Below, in pieces: positions 1 through 10,618 of a DNA stretch of 64,000 nucleotides. The stretch is taken from assembly GCA_037367405.1 (NCBI GenBank), contig JAZKJV010003278.1, forward strand, positions 682,001 through 746,000, read 5' to 3'. This stretch comes from Ottelia alismoides (Eukaryota; Streptophyta; Magnoliopsida; Alismatales; Hydrocharitaceae). The notes beneath the pieces are model-generated. The model saw only the letters and a list, made by a program, of their open reading frames with translations, had not been told where the DNA came from and did not search any database. Position numbers and translations under genes: made by a program. Numbering within the stretch: the first letter of the stretch is position 1; every line of letters begins with the position of its first letter.

Positions 1-938
1 ACCACAGACTCTTCAAGACTAGACGTTAGTCACCCATGTTCAATCGATCACAACTATTTCAAGGTAGCGCCAACTTTCAGGTAGACATTTCCAATATCTG
101 TGGTAAGCCCTTGTATACCATTTATAACATTGTGGACCAAAACTTGAGCTATAATCCAAAAAATTGATAATGATAATCTGTTGGGATCGGATTCAATTGG
201 ACTAATTGGGTCACTCTCACACTTTGACTTGCAATTGTAAAAGGTTTCTCTGTATTTAACAAAGTTATGGGACTGTCAATTAGGAAATATTGTTAATTTT
301 AAAGATAGTATCAACATGTATAAATTGTGAAAATGCCTTTTACTCTAGTTTGTGTATATTGATGCTTATAGTAGATGCATACTGAACCCATGTATAATAA
401 GCTACTTTGTGTACATCATGTTACTCTTTTTGATGTTTTCCTTATTTCTTTCTGCTTTTAATAGAGTTGACCAATGACATAATCTCTAGGTCAGAGTCCT
501 AAATAATATTTACAACCTTTTTTATTTTGTCTTTTCTAGTTAGTAATTTATATTTACGTACATATATACAATTATCTTTTTTATATTTTCTTTTTGGATT
601 TTCATTCTTGGAACTAATTATAAGTCAATAATATACAACTAATCCATTTTTAATGCCATATTAATTTTCATTATTTTATAATTTTATAGGATTTTATTGT
701 GTTTTTTCTCAATATTTAAAGGCCAAATTTTGGTATATCATTGATGAATCACATATTCATTGGGCTTGCAAAGAAGAGATAAACTATCTGATCGGTGACT
801 TATGATAAATATATAGGGCACTACGACTGGTGAGAAGATTACTTTGGACCTACATTTAAAAGATGAAAGCAAGGGACTTTTGCTCAGGTATCGGATGAGG
901 TTTGGGGTACATTAGAGAGGGAGGAAATCGAGGTTATG
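1..938. other. Unassigned flank left of element L1
   Basis: AT-rich sequence with no reading frame that I recognise. It is the pre-insertion locus of L1: its last bases (gcatc, 939-943) recur at 40365-40369 on the far side of the element. Without L1, the sequence ending at 943 would continue into 40370 onward. A short open stretch near 810-930 shows no family resemblance. Nothing else is supported here. Confidence 0.6.
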
Positions 939-943
939 GCATC
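939..943. repeat. Target site duplication of L1, left copy (gcatc)
   Basis: The five bases gcatc directly precede the TG that opens the left LTR at 944. The same five bases directly follow the CA that closes the right LTR at 40364. An exact 5-bp match is the standard gypsy duplication and fixes both ends of L1. Confidence 0.88.
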
Positions 944-2338
944 TGTTTAACTGAATTTATCTAGTATGGAGGGTCTCACACTCCATACAAAGCGAGAGCA
1001 CAGTCGATGCAGTGACCGCTCACAAAACAAATGGGCTAAGCAATAATCAACCCACAATATAATAATGAAGCAATCAAAGAAGATGAAATGTGGACCAAAT
1101 TTATTATCATTCTACTATAAATGTATGTATAGAGACAAGTAGAGTAGGTGTCGAACAGAGGGAGACAAGTCAATGTAGCGGATATGTTAATTATGAATAA
1201 GTAATGAATAATTAATATAGATAGTTGTACACTATTCACTCAATTAATTAGTTAATGTTTTGTGGGTTTTTAATTAAATGATATGATTCTTTGTATATAT
1301 ATTAATTTTATAACTTTTATTTTCTTTTTGTATTTTTTGAATTTATTTTTTTTCCTTTGCAATATAATATATATGTAATATGTATAATGTAAGCTATATA
1401 TAATATAAAATCTCTAAGAAATATAAAAAAAATATTAAAATACCTACATAATAGTCCTTTTTGTTATTTAAAGGTCTTAAAATATTTATAAGGTATTTAT
1501 AATAATTAAAAACAATATTGATTATATACAATTATATATTGGTATATCATACAATCTTGGGTATTGTAAATATTAATATATCTAGAAATACTAAAAATTT
1601 ACAAATTAAAATATTTTTGTGTTTTTAAGATTTTTCTTCAATTTTTTTATTTTATGGGTATTTTTTCTAATTTTTAGGTATTGTTAAATCCTAAAATATA
1701 CAAAATAAGGACATTTAAAATAGGCCAAATTGATTTGAAACTTAAAAATAACAAATAGGGTTCAAAATTTCTCCAAATCAACTTCTAATATGTAGATAAT
1801 AATATATATATATATAATATAGAATAGAAGCTAATATTTTTGGGATCTTTGGGAATATTTTATGATTTTTAGGGTAATCAAGGGTTTGTTAATTTTTAGA
1901 GTTTTTTTTATTTTTTTGTGATTTTTGGTCCGTAGATATAAAGTACTGTAATAAATAACAAGTAATTTTTTTGGAATGTTTAATTATGGTTTTATATTTT
2001 TTTTTGTATTTTTCAATTCAAACATGGAATAAACATGCTCTGTTTGATTTTTAGTAAATAGAATATATGCATGAAATGCAAAGTAAAATTTATGCGTGAA
2101 AAAGCAACCAATCAATCATACAATCCTATTTTTTCATGATTTTTGGAGCATGGATGATATTTATAGAGATAAATAAACATGCACAAAATAACTAAGTTGG
2201 CAAGGGTATTTTGTAATTAAAAATCAATGCGAGGGGGTAGATGCGAAAATACCACAAATTTTTGAACTGCAACTAGATTTATATATATTAAATCTAAATA
2301 CATAAAAGTGATGGGTTATACATGAAATTTGCCCAACT

Positions 2339-2356
2339 CACGTGGGAGGCCACGTG
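2339..2356. promoter_or_regulatory. Paired G-box motifs in the L1 LTR
   Basis: CACGTG occurs twice, 11 bases apart start to start, as an inverted pair (cacgtgg at 2339-2345, ccacgtg at 2350-2356). The right LTR has the decayed equivalent near 37853-37870, where one copy has lost the motif. CACGTG is the core recognised by plant bZIP and bHLH factors. Any function here is inferred, and the pair lies about 1 kb downstream of the putative TATA box. Confidence 0.3.
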
Positions 2357-3405
2357 AGCTGCGCTAACAGCAGACCAATATGTATAATGCTTGAGAGACA
2401 AGGGTCCTTTGCAATTTTCCCACTAAGTTTTACATGTACTAAAATATTTACAACATTAACTATTAAATACAAAAAGGCATAGGGTGGACCTTACAATTTT
2501 ACAACTTAACGCTTGAGGATCCATCGTCTCCTACCCGCCACATGGACAACCAGAGGGTGAAGAAGAAACACTCCATATTAGATCTGGAGCGATGGCATGA
2601 TCAAATAGTTCTCGAGTGCGGTGGATGAAGCGTGAAGAACACCTCCCCGTCATTGCTTTGATCTCTATTTCCTCGTCGCTTCAGCATCGATTTGCCTCGC
2701 CGATGGGTCCAAACGCTTCCTGGTGAAGCTCCATAGTTGTAGGTGGTGGTCTCTAAAATCCAGGTCCCTTTTGATGGACATGGGGTTCAAGCAAGCTCAA
2801 CGGTCCAGGAGCAGCTGTTGGGGATCGATTCCTTGCTCCAAGTGCTTAGTGTCATGAAAGACCAACACAAAAAGAACCATCAATTCGAAGGCATCATCCT
2901 CGACATTGGACTGAAGCTAAAACACAGCTAGGGTGGATGAAACAGAGGAAGAGGAGCTGGACGGACCTCGATTTTTGTAGAATCAGGGGAGAGTTGTTGG
3001 GCTAACTGGAGAGAATGTGTCAATGAACGAAGATGGATGTGGAATGCATCGAAATACAATTTAAATCACGGTAATTTTAACCAGGAGCTCGAGCACCAGG
3101 TCAAAATGGAATTCCTAATTAAACCTAATTCTACTGACTAAGGATGAAATTAAAAACTGGAAATGAAAAATAATGCTAAGATTTACCTAGGAATGCAAAG
3201 GAAATGGCCTCCAGTCAGTCCTAGGCCGTCGAAGCAAAATCACACGACGGAGAGCCGAGGATGGTCTGGATCGACTCCGATGCTCCTCCTCCTCGCTGCA
3301 AACCGGTCGATATGGCCTCCTGTCACCAAGCACCGTTCACTTTCTCGATTTGAGGGGATAAGAGATGCATAAGAGGATTAAATCCGAAAAAAGGGGCGAG
3401 GGTAA

Positions 3406-3416
3406 GCTATTTATAG
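3406..3416 (-). promoter_or_regulatory. Putative TATA box of the L1 LTR promoter, left copy
   Basis: On the minus strand the sequence reads CTATAAATAGC, a strong plant TATA match. It lies at the boundary between AT-rich and GC-rich LTR parts. The right LTR keeps the same site at 38962-38971. Being in the orientation of the element, it is the likely start of LTR transcription. Its position in both LTRs supports this; no transcript evidence is available. Confidence 0.5.
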
Positions 3417-4030
3417 ATGAAGGGTTGGCGAAGTTCGAGGGGCGATAGATTGAGAAGGAGAAAGGGTCGGTGGAGAGGGAGAAGTTGGCGAAGAGGATGA
3501 ACGTGGGGGATGCACAAAGGTGGAGAGCTTGAGGGATATGGGGATATGGAGAAGTCATAGAAATGGGGAGAAAGTGGGCTCCCGTGAAGTTTCTGACAAT
3601 GCTGGGGCTAAGACTTACAATTGACCAGAGGTCAACAAATAAACGCACCTAGTTGGTCCACGTGGAACAACCAGAAAAATTTCAAGGAAAAATGCCTTAA
3701 AAATGAATATAAAATCACAAATGATTTAATTTTTTTATTAAAACATTATTTTTTTATTTTCTGTAGTATGTATTACGTATTTTTGTTTATATTTTCGAGG
3801 TATTACTACAAGTTACTAATTACATGTATATTAAAAGGTAAATATACTTGTATTTTAAATATTTAATTTTTATCTTGTACAATATATTTTATTATTTTAT
3901 ACATGCATTTTATATAATTTTTATTTATTTAATTACGTATTTAGATATTTTTGTTATATTTTTGAGCTTATTTGTACGCTTGAATAATTATGTATAGGAA
4001 ATTTTTAGGTATATATATGTTTGTGTATAT

Positions 4031-4037
4031 TTCATCT
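4031..4037. repeat. Target duplication of the Mutator-like element, left copy
   Basis: ttcatct directly before the element is repeated directly after it at 5583-5589. With one more t on each side the match is 8 bases, and 9 with one mismatch, the 8-11 bp range usual for Mutator-like elements. The right L1 LTR has a single related sequence at the same position. Confidence 0.75.
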
Positions 4038-4158
4038 AGGGTTTGTATCAGTTGTGCCCCTCCGAGATATTGCAATATCAGTTATACCCCTCCCTTTTTA
4101 GGAATATATGTTATGCCCCAAACTTCTCCTCGTTCTATCGCTTGTGGCCCTCGAGTTA
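4038..4158 (+). repeat. Left terminal inverted repeat of the Mutator-like element
   Basis: Pairs with 5462-5582 on the opposite strand with scattered mismatches. It contains the gatattgcaatatc-like segment and the cccctccctttt block that recur inverted at the right end. Confidence 0.78.
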
Positions 4159-4252
4159 GTTGTCGTCCATCCCCAATAGAAATGGGCGATAACTTCGGGG
4201 ACACAAGTGGAAATAAATTAAGAAAAAAGGATTGAATAGTCTTTGTCGATCC

Positions 4253-5389
4253 TCGTCACCCTCTCCCTCCTCCCTCTCACCGTCCTCCTCCCCAGGTTGT
4301 CCTCCTCCTTGGCCGACCCTCCTCCCCAGCCCCAGACCAACCTCCTCCCACCACCTCCTCCTCCGCCTCCCTCCCTTCGTACTCCTCCCCAAGTCGTCCT
4401 CCTCCTTGGCCGACCCTCCTCCTCCCCAACCCCAGGCCAACCTCCACCTCCTCCCTCCCCTTGTCTTCCTCCCCAGGCTGTCCTCCTCCTTGGCCGACCC
4501 TTCTCCTTCCAAAGCCAACCTCCTCCCTCCTCCTCCTCCTCCTCCTCCTCCTCCCCTTGCTGACACCCTCCTCCTCTAGCCAACGCCCTCCTCCCTCCCC
4601 TTATCCTCCTCTCATAGCCGACTCCATCCTCCCTCCCCTCCTCCTCCCTTGGTTGTTCCCCTCCTTTCTCTCCTCCTCCCACTTATTCTCATGTGGCCAC
4701 CGCTCTCCTTCCTCCCATCCTCCTCCCAAAGGCTGACCCTTCCTCCCTAGGCCGACCCCCTGGACGATGCCCCCTGTCCTCCGTCCCCGACAACGTGCAC
4801 ATCTTTTGATCCAACCTCGTCCTCAGCATCCCCGTTGAGGCCCTCGCCTCCGCCACTGCCCGATGTGCTGCCCCCTACTCCACTCTCCACGACCACACCA
4901 AATCCACCTTTTTACGGCTCCCCCTCTACCAACTCATCGATGACTCCGCCCTCTCCCTCTCCCATTTGTCCATCGTCACCATGCATGACACCTTCGATGA
5001 CACCATCCTACTCAAGTCACTCCTATAGACCTACCTCCACAGCAAGAAGATCGCCGTGTTGATCCTCATTGATGCCTTTGCCATCCTATTCTGCCATACA
5101 ATCAAGAAGATATTTGATGTGCTCATGACCTTTTTTGTGGGGGATCTTCGGTTCACTGGAGCTCAACTAACTCATGGAGATCGTATGTCACATGTTCGCT
5201 TATAAGTCGATCCAAGTCGACAATTTCGACCTGAAGATACATGCAAAGATCATGATCGACATCGATGAGATCGAGAGTGATAAATTTTCAACAGATCAAA
5301 GGTCATGCGACCATTCGAGAATCTCAAGATCGATGAACCGTGAGGAGGAGGAGGTTCCGAGGAGGAGGATGGTTGTGGATAGTGTATAA
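4253..5389 (+). other. Interior of the Mutator-like element: pyrimidine-rich tract plus coding-like fragment
   Basis: The first part (4253-4750) is a biased (TCC)n-like tract in which every frame gives long proline/serine or glycine/glutamate runs, so the overlapping open frames there are a composition effect. The second part (about 4780-5389) is more complex, less biased, and richer in GC than the surrounding LTR. One frame near 4830-5170 reads as a plausible globular protein with hydrophobic and charged residues in alternation and few stops (for example a segment reading KKIAVLILIDAFAILF near 5042). This looks like a captured host-gene fragment, as in Pack-MULEs. I do not recognise the parent gene. 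Confidence 0.45.
4521..4552 (+). repeat. (TCC)n microsatellite
   Basis: Uninterrupted or nearly uninterrupted tcc triplets inside the Mutator-like element, on the plus strand. It explains the polyproline and polyglycine reading frames that overlap it. Confidence 0.85.
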
Positions 5390-5461
5390 ACAGTTATGCC
5401 CCTCTTAACCACACCATTGTTTGAAAAAACCATGGTTAAGTTCAATTTATTAATGGTTAAA

Positions 5462-5582
5462 GTAACATAGGGGCACAAGTTATAGAATAATAAGAAGTCA
5501 GGGGCATAACTGATATTCCTCAAAAGGGAGGGGCATAACTGTTAATGCAATATCTTAGAGGGGCACAACTAATAAAAATCCT
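5462..5582 (-). repeat. Right terminal inverted repeat of the Mutator-like element
   Basis: Reverse complement of 4038-4158 with scattered mismatches. It is followed by ttcatct, the second copy of the target duplication (5583-5589). Confidence 0.78.
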
Positions 5583-7559
5583 TTCATCTATGTATTGAAG
5601 TATATGATTTATTTTTATTTTATTTTGATGGTTTTAATTTATTTTAATTATGGATATGTATTTAAATAATAATACAATTTTAAAAAATAATGAATTTGAA
5701 AAATACAAAGAATAAATATAAAGATTAAAATATACAGGTCTGTTGCACAATATGGGCCCAAAATCTAACTTTTGCATCTTAGCTCCAGATTAAATGAAGC
5801 ACCTTCATTAAATAGCTTATTAAAATTATATACAAGTAAAGGTGATTTCGATCCATTTTGATACAGTATAGAGAAGATACATGGTTATGAAGTTTTTATT
5901 TTGGCTTTTTATTTTTTGTGCCACGGGCACACTATCCATTATTTTTTTTGTGAATTTAATTTTGTATTTTTCTATGTATTTTTATCTACATTATTCATAT
6001 AGAGGTTTTATTATTTGAGGTGTAAAAATAATGTTGTAAAATAGTCTAAAAATCAATTATAGATGAATTAAAATTAGGGTTTTATGTATGGTTTCATTGT
6101 ATCTTTGCACAGTTCTTCAACTCTATCTCCCCAACTTTATTCCTTGTCGACCAAGTAATCATGATGACTAGGTCTCGGAGTCCAGGGTCACTCAACACCT
6201 ATGGTGTCCTATTTCTTTTTATTTTCTTCCTTTATTGTTTTATTTTGGAATTAAATGCCATAAATTTGTAGTATGATATATAGTACTTTATACAAATTGC
6301 ATATTGTTTATTTGGTTAAATTAATGATATATACATGCATTTAGCTAGGGAATTAAGGACAAAATGAAAGAATAAACGTGATGACATGAAGATTCATCAC
6401 CTCCTATACTTGCCTTTGCTAGTCCCTAGCAAACACTTATTCCTATAAGTGCAGAAAAGAAAATAGAAAAAAGAAAAAGTAAGAACTTGGATTGATTCTG
6501 ACTATTAAACTTGTCTTCAAAATATCAACGTTTGGAGCTCAGTTAGACCTTTGGATTTCTAGTTTGAGCAGAACCTTGTTCGGGGAACTGGGCTTAAAAA
6601 ACAATAGCCTTTGGATCTACAAAAGCTGCCCAAGTCTCCTTGAAATCTAGGTCAGAACAAATCGATGTCATATGTCATACCTTATGACTATGAGTCTATC
6701 TTGTATAGTGTGTGTAATATTTATCTCCTCTCGGTTGAAATGGTAAAATTCAGTCTTCCCCAACATGGTGACCCTAGTTCCACAATCCAATAACTCTTTC
6801 ATATAGAAGCATTGTATTCCCTTTTAAGTTCATGTATAAATGGCTCAAGAAGCGGAGGTGGAAAAGACAATGTACAGTGGACATTGTAATTGCCTATCCT
6901 AGGATTCTGGACCAGTGAAACCAAGTCATCCGGCTGCATGCTCACAAACATGTTTGACTTTGAAGCTCAAGCATGCTTATTGATTATATGCAAGCTCCGA
7001 TTGGAGTTGATTTCTCTTTGACTTTTGCATGTCTATGTTTGGAGTTTTTGATTTTGCATTTTTTTGAATACTATGTACTGCAACATTTACATAAGGAATT
7101 TTTCCTCTTGATCTAGTAGACTATCCCTCTTTTGAAGCATTATTGCAACCCACATCATTCCTTCGATGGATCTCATAGCTACTAGATCGGGTTGGGGTAC
7201 AATTGCCAACAAATGTGTGACTTCTGATGTTTCCATTGGATTGTGTTTCATGCGGGCAAATCAAGTCCTCTATCTCTTAAACTGAGGTGAGCAAAGTGTA
7301 AGGTACATGTGTGCAAGTTAGGTCACAATCGACAAGAGTCATGCGTGTGTTCCTAAATATTCTACTTAAGAAGGTAAGATGCCACTGAACCTAGTCTCAT
7401 GGTCTCAATGAATTAAGTCTAGCAGACTTGAAATGCCTCAATTTCAATTTCTATAAGGTTTCTGTGATTAAGTGGATTAAGATCAAACCATGCTCCAATC
7501 TTTGTATTTTATTTAGACTTGTTCAATTGTTACTGTCTAAATGAAAAATGCCAATGTTA

Positions 7560-8250
7560 TGCGCAATGCAAGAAAATATTTTTGTGAGAAATTTTCTTTT
7601 TGAACTTTTTATGGGATTTTGAAAAACTTTTACAAAATTTTATATAATTTTTGAAAACATTTTGCAATTTTTTACGGGTTTTTGGTTTTGCAATTTTTAG
7701 TGATTTTCAAAAATGAAAGAGTTTTGGTTAATAACCATTTGCAGATATTGACATGGGAGTGCATTTGTTATTTACAAGAATTTAAGCAAGTTATTTAAGA
7801 TTATGTAAAGTGTTTTCATTTGCTTGAGGTAAGTACATTATTCTTAAAACAATTTGAAACACATTTTCTCAATCATTTTGAAAACTATAATATGAAAGAA
7901 TAATTTGACAAATAATTTCCGCAAATATTTACAAAATTTGAAAACCATTTTACAAAGATTTTTCAAGCAGCATATATAGATTTTTCAAAGTATTTTTGCA
8001 AACATTTTCAAAATCATTTGAAATTAGATTTTCAAAACATTTTACTCAAATAAAGAGATGAAATTTTTACAAACAAAATATTTTTACAAAGGTTTTGAAA
8101 GCATTTTACAAATCATTTTCCAATCAGTTTTCAAAAGATTTTTCAAAGAGATTTTTCCAACCATTTTTCAAACATTTTGCAATACAATTTTAATAGATTT
8201 ATTAAACATGATTACAAAGAATTTTGATGTATGTTTTAATTTGTGATAAT
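7560..8250. repeat. Degenerate T-tract / ACAAA array
   Basis: Short units of the type ttttcaaa, catttt, acaaag follow one another at roughly 15-25 base spacing over about 700 bases, with no exact period. A 62-residue open frame at 8058-8246 is made of these units and is not thought to be a gene. E4 has the same kind of array at 57700-58265. Confidence 0.6.
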
Positions 8251-8318
8251 TATGCATAGTATTTGAAATACACAAGTACTAGTTATGGATAAAATATATA
8301 CAATGAATATATGACCCT

Positions 8319-8677
8319 CTATACTTAGCTTGAGCTATGTCGTCATAGATCGGAGAGAAAAGGAAGACACAACTTGTACTAAGTATAGGAAAGTCTATAT
8401 TACGACGACTGAATAATGAATGGGAAGTCGACCGGCCCCCCTATGCATAGGATCATTTAATCCTACGTATAGCATACTGTACTAAACATGAAGGGAGGGT
8501 TGAGGGTGAGAACAAATAAATGAATCATCGACTCGGCCTGTCTCCCCTTATGCATATGGTAAAATATCCCTATGTATAGAAAAATTATCAAGAGTCGAGG
8601 AGTCAAATTAGGGATCGAAGATGCACCGGAATACACTCATCCCTCCTATACTTAGGATGAAATATATCCTAAGTATA
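8319..8677 (-). other. Array of four inverted repeats (hairpin array) of L1
   Basis: Four inverted repeats at about 100-120 base intervals. First: ctatacttag at 8319-8328 with ctaagtatag at 8379-8388, enclosing ctatgtcgtcatag. Second: 8440-8472, ctatgcataggat with atcctacgtatag. Third: about 8547-8579. Fourth: tatacttaggat (8647-8658) and atcctaagtata (8666-8677), a perfect 12-bp stem with a 7-base loop. The same units occur in L2, L3 and E4, always just outside the coding end. A role in RNA structure is an inference. Confidence 0.65.
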
Positions 8678-8934
8678 ACAATGCTGAATGGGATGAGTGC
8701 CACTTATTGGTAGAATGAAAGAATGAAAAATGAAAAGAAGAAAAGAAGAAAATTATGAATTAATCAAAAATATTTTTGAGTGCCTTGTCAGATTACACTG
8801 ATGCTACGACGTTGAGGTCTTCATGATAAACCAGCTGAATTAAATCAACTACGGACAAGAACGTATGTTCAAGATATGACTTCAGTAGTTCTCCATTCAT
8901 CGCGAATGGTTATGCATTAGCTGACAAACTGGAT

Positions 8935-9624
8935 ATGACAATACATCCATTGTCACGCACATGCTTCACTATTAAAGGGTCAGACCATTTGCTCTTCAAC
9001 TTTCCTGGGAATAATTTGAGATTTGCATTAAACAACCTTATGACCAGGTTTGAAAGTGCTGTAGTGGATGTGCTTGTCGTGCTAATTCTTGACCTTTTTC
9101 TTGTACATCAGGCTATTATTTTATGCATAGTCATGGAGTTCGAAAAGTCGGTTCATATCCAACTTTTTGTTCTTTTCGGCCTTCTTTGAATCCAAATTAC
9201 AGACTTTAATTGCGAACGAAGATTTTTGAATTAGTTCGATGGGCAAATGACTTGGCTTGCTGAAGACCAGGCAGTAGGAAGACATTCCTAACAGTGACTT
9301 ATACAGGATCTTATAGGCCCAAAGAATTGTGTTGAGTAGCTGAGACCAGTTCTTACTGTTGGTACGCATAAGCTTCCGCATAATTGTCTTGATCTCCCTA
9401 TTTGAACATTCAGCCAGGTCATTCGATTGTGGGTGGTAAGAAGAGGTGACACGATGTTCAATGCGAAATTTCTTTGTCAGCTTCTTCACCTATCTATTGA
9501 TAAAATGGCTACCCCCATCAGATATCAGAATTTCTGGATTCCAAACCTTGCAATGATGTTTTCCTTCAGAAACCAACAGATGGTGCGACTGTCGATGGCT
9601 CGGGTTGGGATAGCCTCCACCCAA
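8935..9624 (-). pseudogene. L1 integrase, C-terminal half (broken by L2)
   Basis: Second half of a gypsy integrase that would join new element DNA to the host chromosome. Reading down from 9624 the minus strand continues the conserved core with VEAIPTRAID, then a second catalytic aspartate region (ISDGG-like near 9515), then HRVTSSYHPQSNDLAECSNR. There the glutamate of the D,D-35-E triad is kept. Next come NWSQLLNTILWAYK and a C-terminal part with FPGKLKSKWSDP and RDNG near 8950-9020. Stops and at least one frameshift break it. The first half is at 29035-29420; the missing join is exactly the L2 insertion point. Confidence 0.88.
9620..9624. repeat. Target site duplication of L2, left copy (cccaa)
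   Basis: cccaa directly precedes the TG that opens L2. The same five bases follow the end of L2 at 29030-29034. Removing L2 with one copy restores the integrase reading across the tryptophan-valine codons of the WVEAIPT motif. Confidence 0.9.
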
Positions 9625-10390
9625 TGATGAATACATGATGCATCTACTTTATATAATGATTTTTGAAAAAATCTCTTAATAAATCACTAATTAAAACCGC
9701 TAAAATCAATTTTTTAACATTCAATAATTATGCTAAAATTAGGGTTAAAGTATGTAATTAAATAACCCCTGATTTTGACCTGATTTGAGCATTTTATTTT
9801 ATGTACAGAAATAAATTACTTTGACCTAATTCTTTTTCTGATGTTTTCTTTAATTCATCAAGAATTAAAATCCTTAAAAATCATAAAAATAGAAGAGAAA
9901 TATGATTTTTTATATTTTGTACATATTATCTCTTTATTGTTTTTATTTGACCTTTTTATAAATGAAAAACATCTATAAAAACTAGATTAACTATGTACAT
10001 ATTGTATATATATATATTAATCCACTTATTAAAATAATATGAAAATTTCAAAAAAATACTAAATGTGGTATTTTATTATATATTGAGTACCTCCAAAAAT
10101 ACTTTTTATGTAGTTAACCTCTTTTGATTTTAGAATCCTTCACAAAAGTTGTAGATCACATCGACACGAACAACTTTTGTGGTGACCACTTTTTTATTTG
10201 ACTTCATTTATTAATTTTTTTATTTTCCTTTTATGATTTAATTATTTTTATTTTATGTTTATTTAATTTTTAGTTCCATATTTTTATTTTATTTATTTAT
10301 TTAATTTTTGTTTTATTTATTTTACTTCTTTTTTCCTTTCCCCTTCTCTTTCTCCCTTCATTTCTTCTCCCCTCTCCCTTCTCTCTCCGG

Positions 10391-10409
10391 TCATGTGCTC
10401 TGCATGTGA
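10391..10409 (+). promoter_or_regulatory. Decayed G-box palindrome in the L2 5' LTR
   Basis: Reads TCATGTGCtctGCATGTGA here. The right LTR keeps the intact form TCACGTGCgtaGCACGTGA at 26896-26914, an 8+3+8 perfect palindrome with two CACGTG cores. In the left copy both CG steps have become TG, the change expected from cytosine methylation. It lies about 200 bases upstream of the putative TATA box at 10610 and so is a candidate promoter element. Confidence 0.4.
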
Positions 10410-10609
10410 CCCAACAACCGTATCCTCTCCCATGCCGCTTCTCTTCCTCCATCAATGACCACACCTTCTCCTGCAGCAGCCGCCAGTCACCAGTCGCCAC
10501 CTCCTACGGTTATTATGCCATCCAGCCGTATAACCATCGCCAATTCATCCCCTGTCATTACGTGCCACCCTCTCTATCCCTCTCATGCTCCGCATAACTG
10601 ACCATCTCC

Positions 10610-10618
10610 CCTATAAAA
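10610..10618 (+). promoter_or_regulatory. Putative TATA box of the L2 LTR promoter
   Basis: cctataaaa on the plus strand, inside the GC-rich middle of the left LTR and in the direction of the element. The matching place in the right LTR (near 27163) reads ccctatcat and has lost the box. No other evidence of transcription start is visible. Confidence 0.4.

Larger units (their letters stand above)
4038..5582. mobile_element. Non-autonomous Mutator-like DNA transposon with about 120-bp terminal inverted repeats
   Basis: Insertion of about 1545 bases present in the left L1 LTR and absent from the right one. Its ends are imperfect inverted repeats of about 121 bases, opening AGGGTTTGTATCAGTTGTG and, on the other strand from the right end, AGGATTTTTATTAGTTGTG. 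The subterminal sequence is built on repeats of agttatgcccctc (4085-4115, about 5390-5405, and in inverted form near 5470-5545). An 8-9 bp duplication flanks it. Long inverted repeats plus this target size point to the Mutator superfamily. No transposase is seen, so it must have been moved in trans. The interior holds pyrimidine-rich and coding-like sequence (see 4253-5389). Confidence 0.8.
944..6399 (-). repeat. L1 3' LTR (left copy), enlarged by a DNA transposon
   Basis: Aligns along its length with 36464-40364, both starting TGTTTAAC and ending in TCA. The right copy is 3901 bases. Subtracting the 1545-base insertion at 4038-5582 and its duplicated target leaves about 3903 bases here, so the two copies agree in length. 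By eye they differ by many substitutions and small indels, more than the L3 pair, consistent with an older insertion. The end at 6399 is followed by cctcctatactt, the complement of a purine-rich tract, which marks this copy as the 3' LTR of a minus-strand element. Confidence 0.88.
6400..8880 (-). other. L1 non-coding 3' region between integrase and 3' LTR
   Basis: About 2.5 kb with no coding potential on either strand. It begins next to the LTR with cctcctatactt, whose complement is a short purine-rich tract (polypurine tract candidate, 6400-6412). The middle (7560-8250) is a dense array of T-tracts. The end nearest the integrase carries four hairpin-forming inverted repeats (8319-8677). The same order of parts is found in E4 at 56647-58880, which shows that the arrangement is ancestral in this lineage. 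Confidence 0.7.

Noticed and set aside
4156..4736. Several overlapping proline-, serine- or glycine-rich open frames on both strands
   Set aside because: They all arise from one (TCC)n-like tract, read in different frames. Open frames on both strands of a simple repeat are expected and show no domain.
7560..8250. Possible CRISPR-like or satellite array
   Set aside because: Units vary in length and sequence with no constant spacer or repeat. It is a T-tract-rich non-coding element region, and the genome is a plant.
9121..9189. Plus-strand frames over 8935-9627
   Set aside because: Antisense shadows of the L1 integrase, which is clearly encoded on the minus strand.
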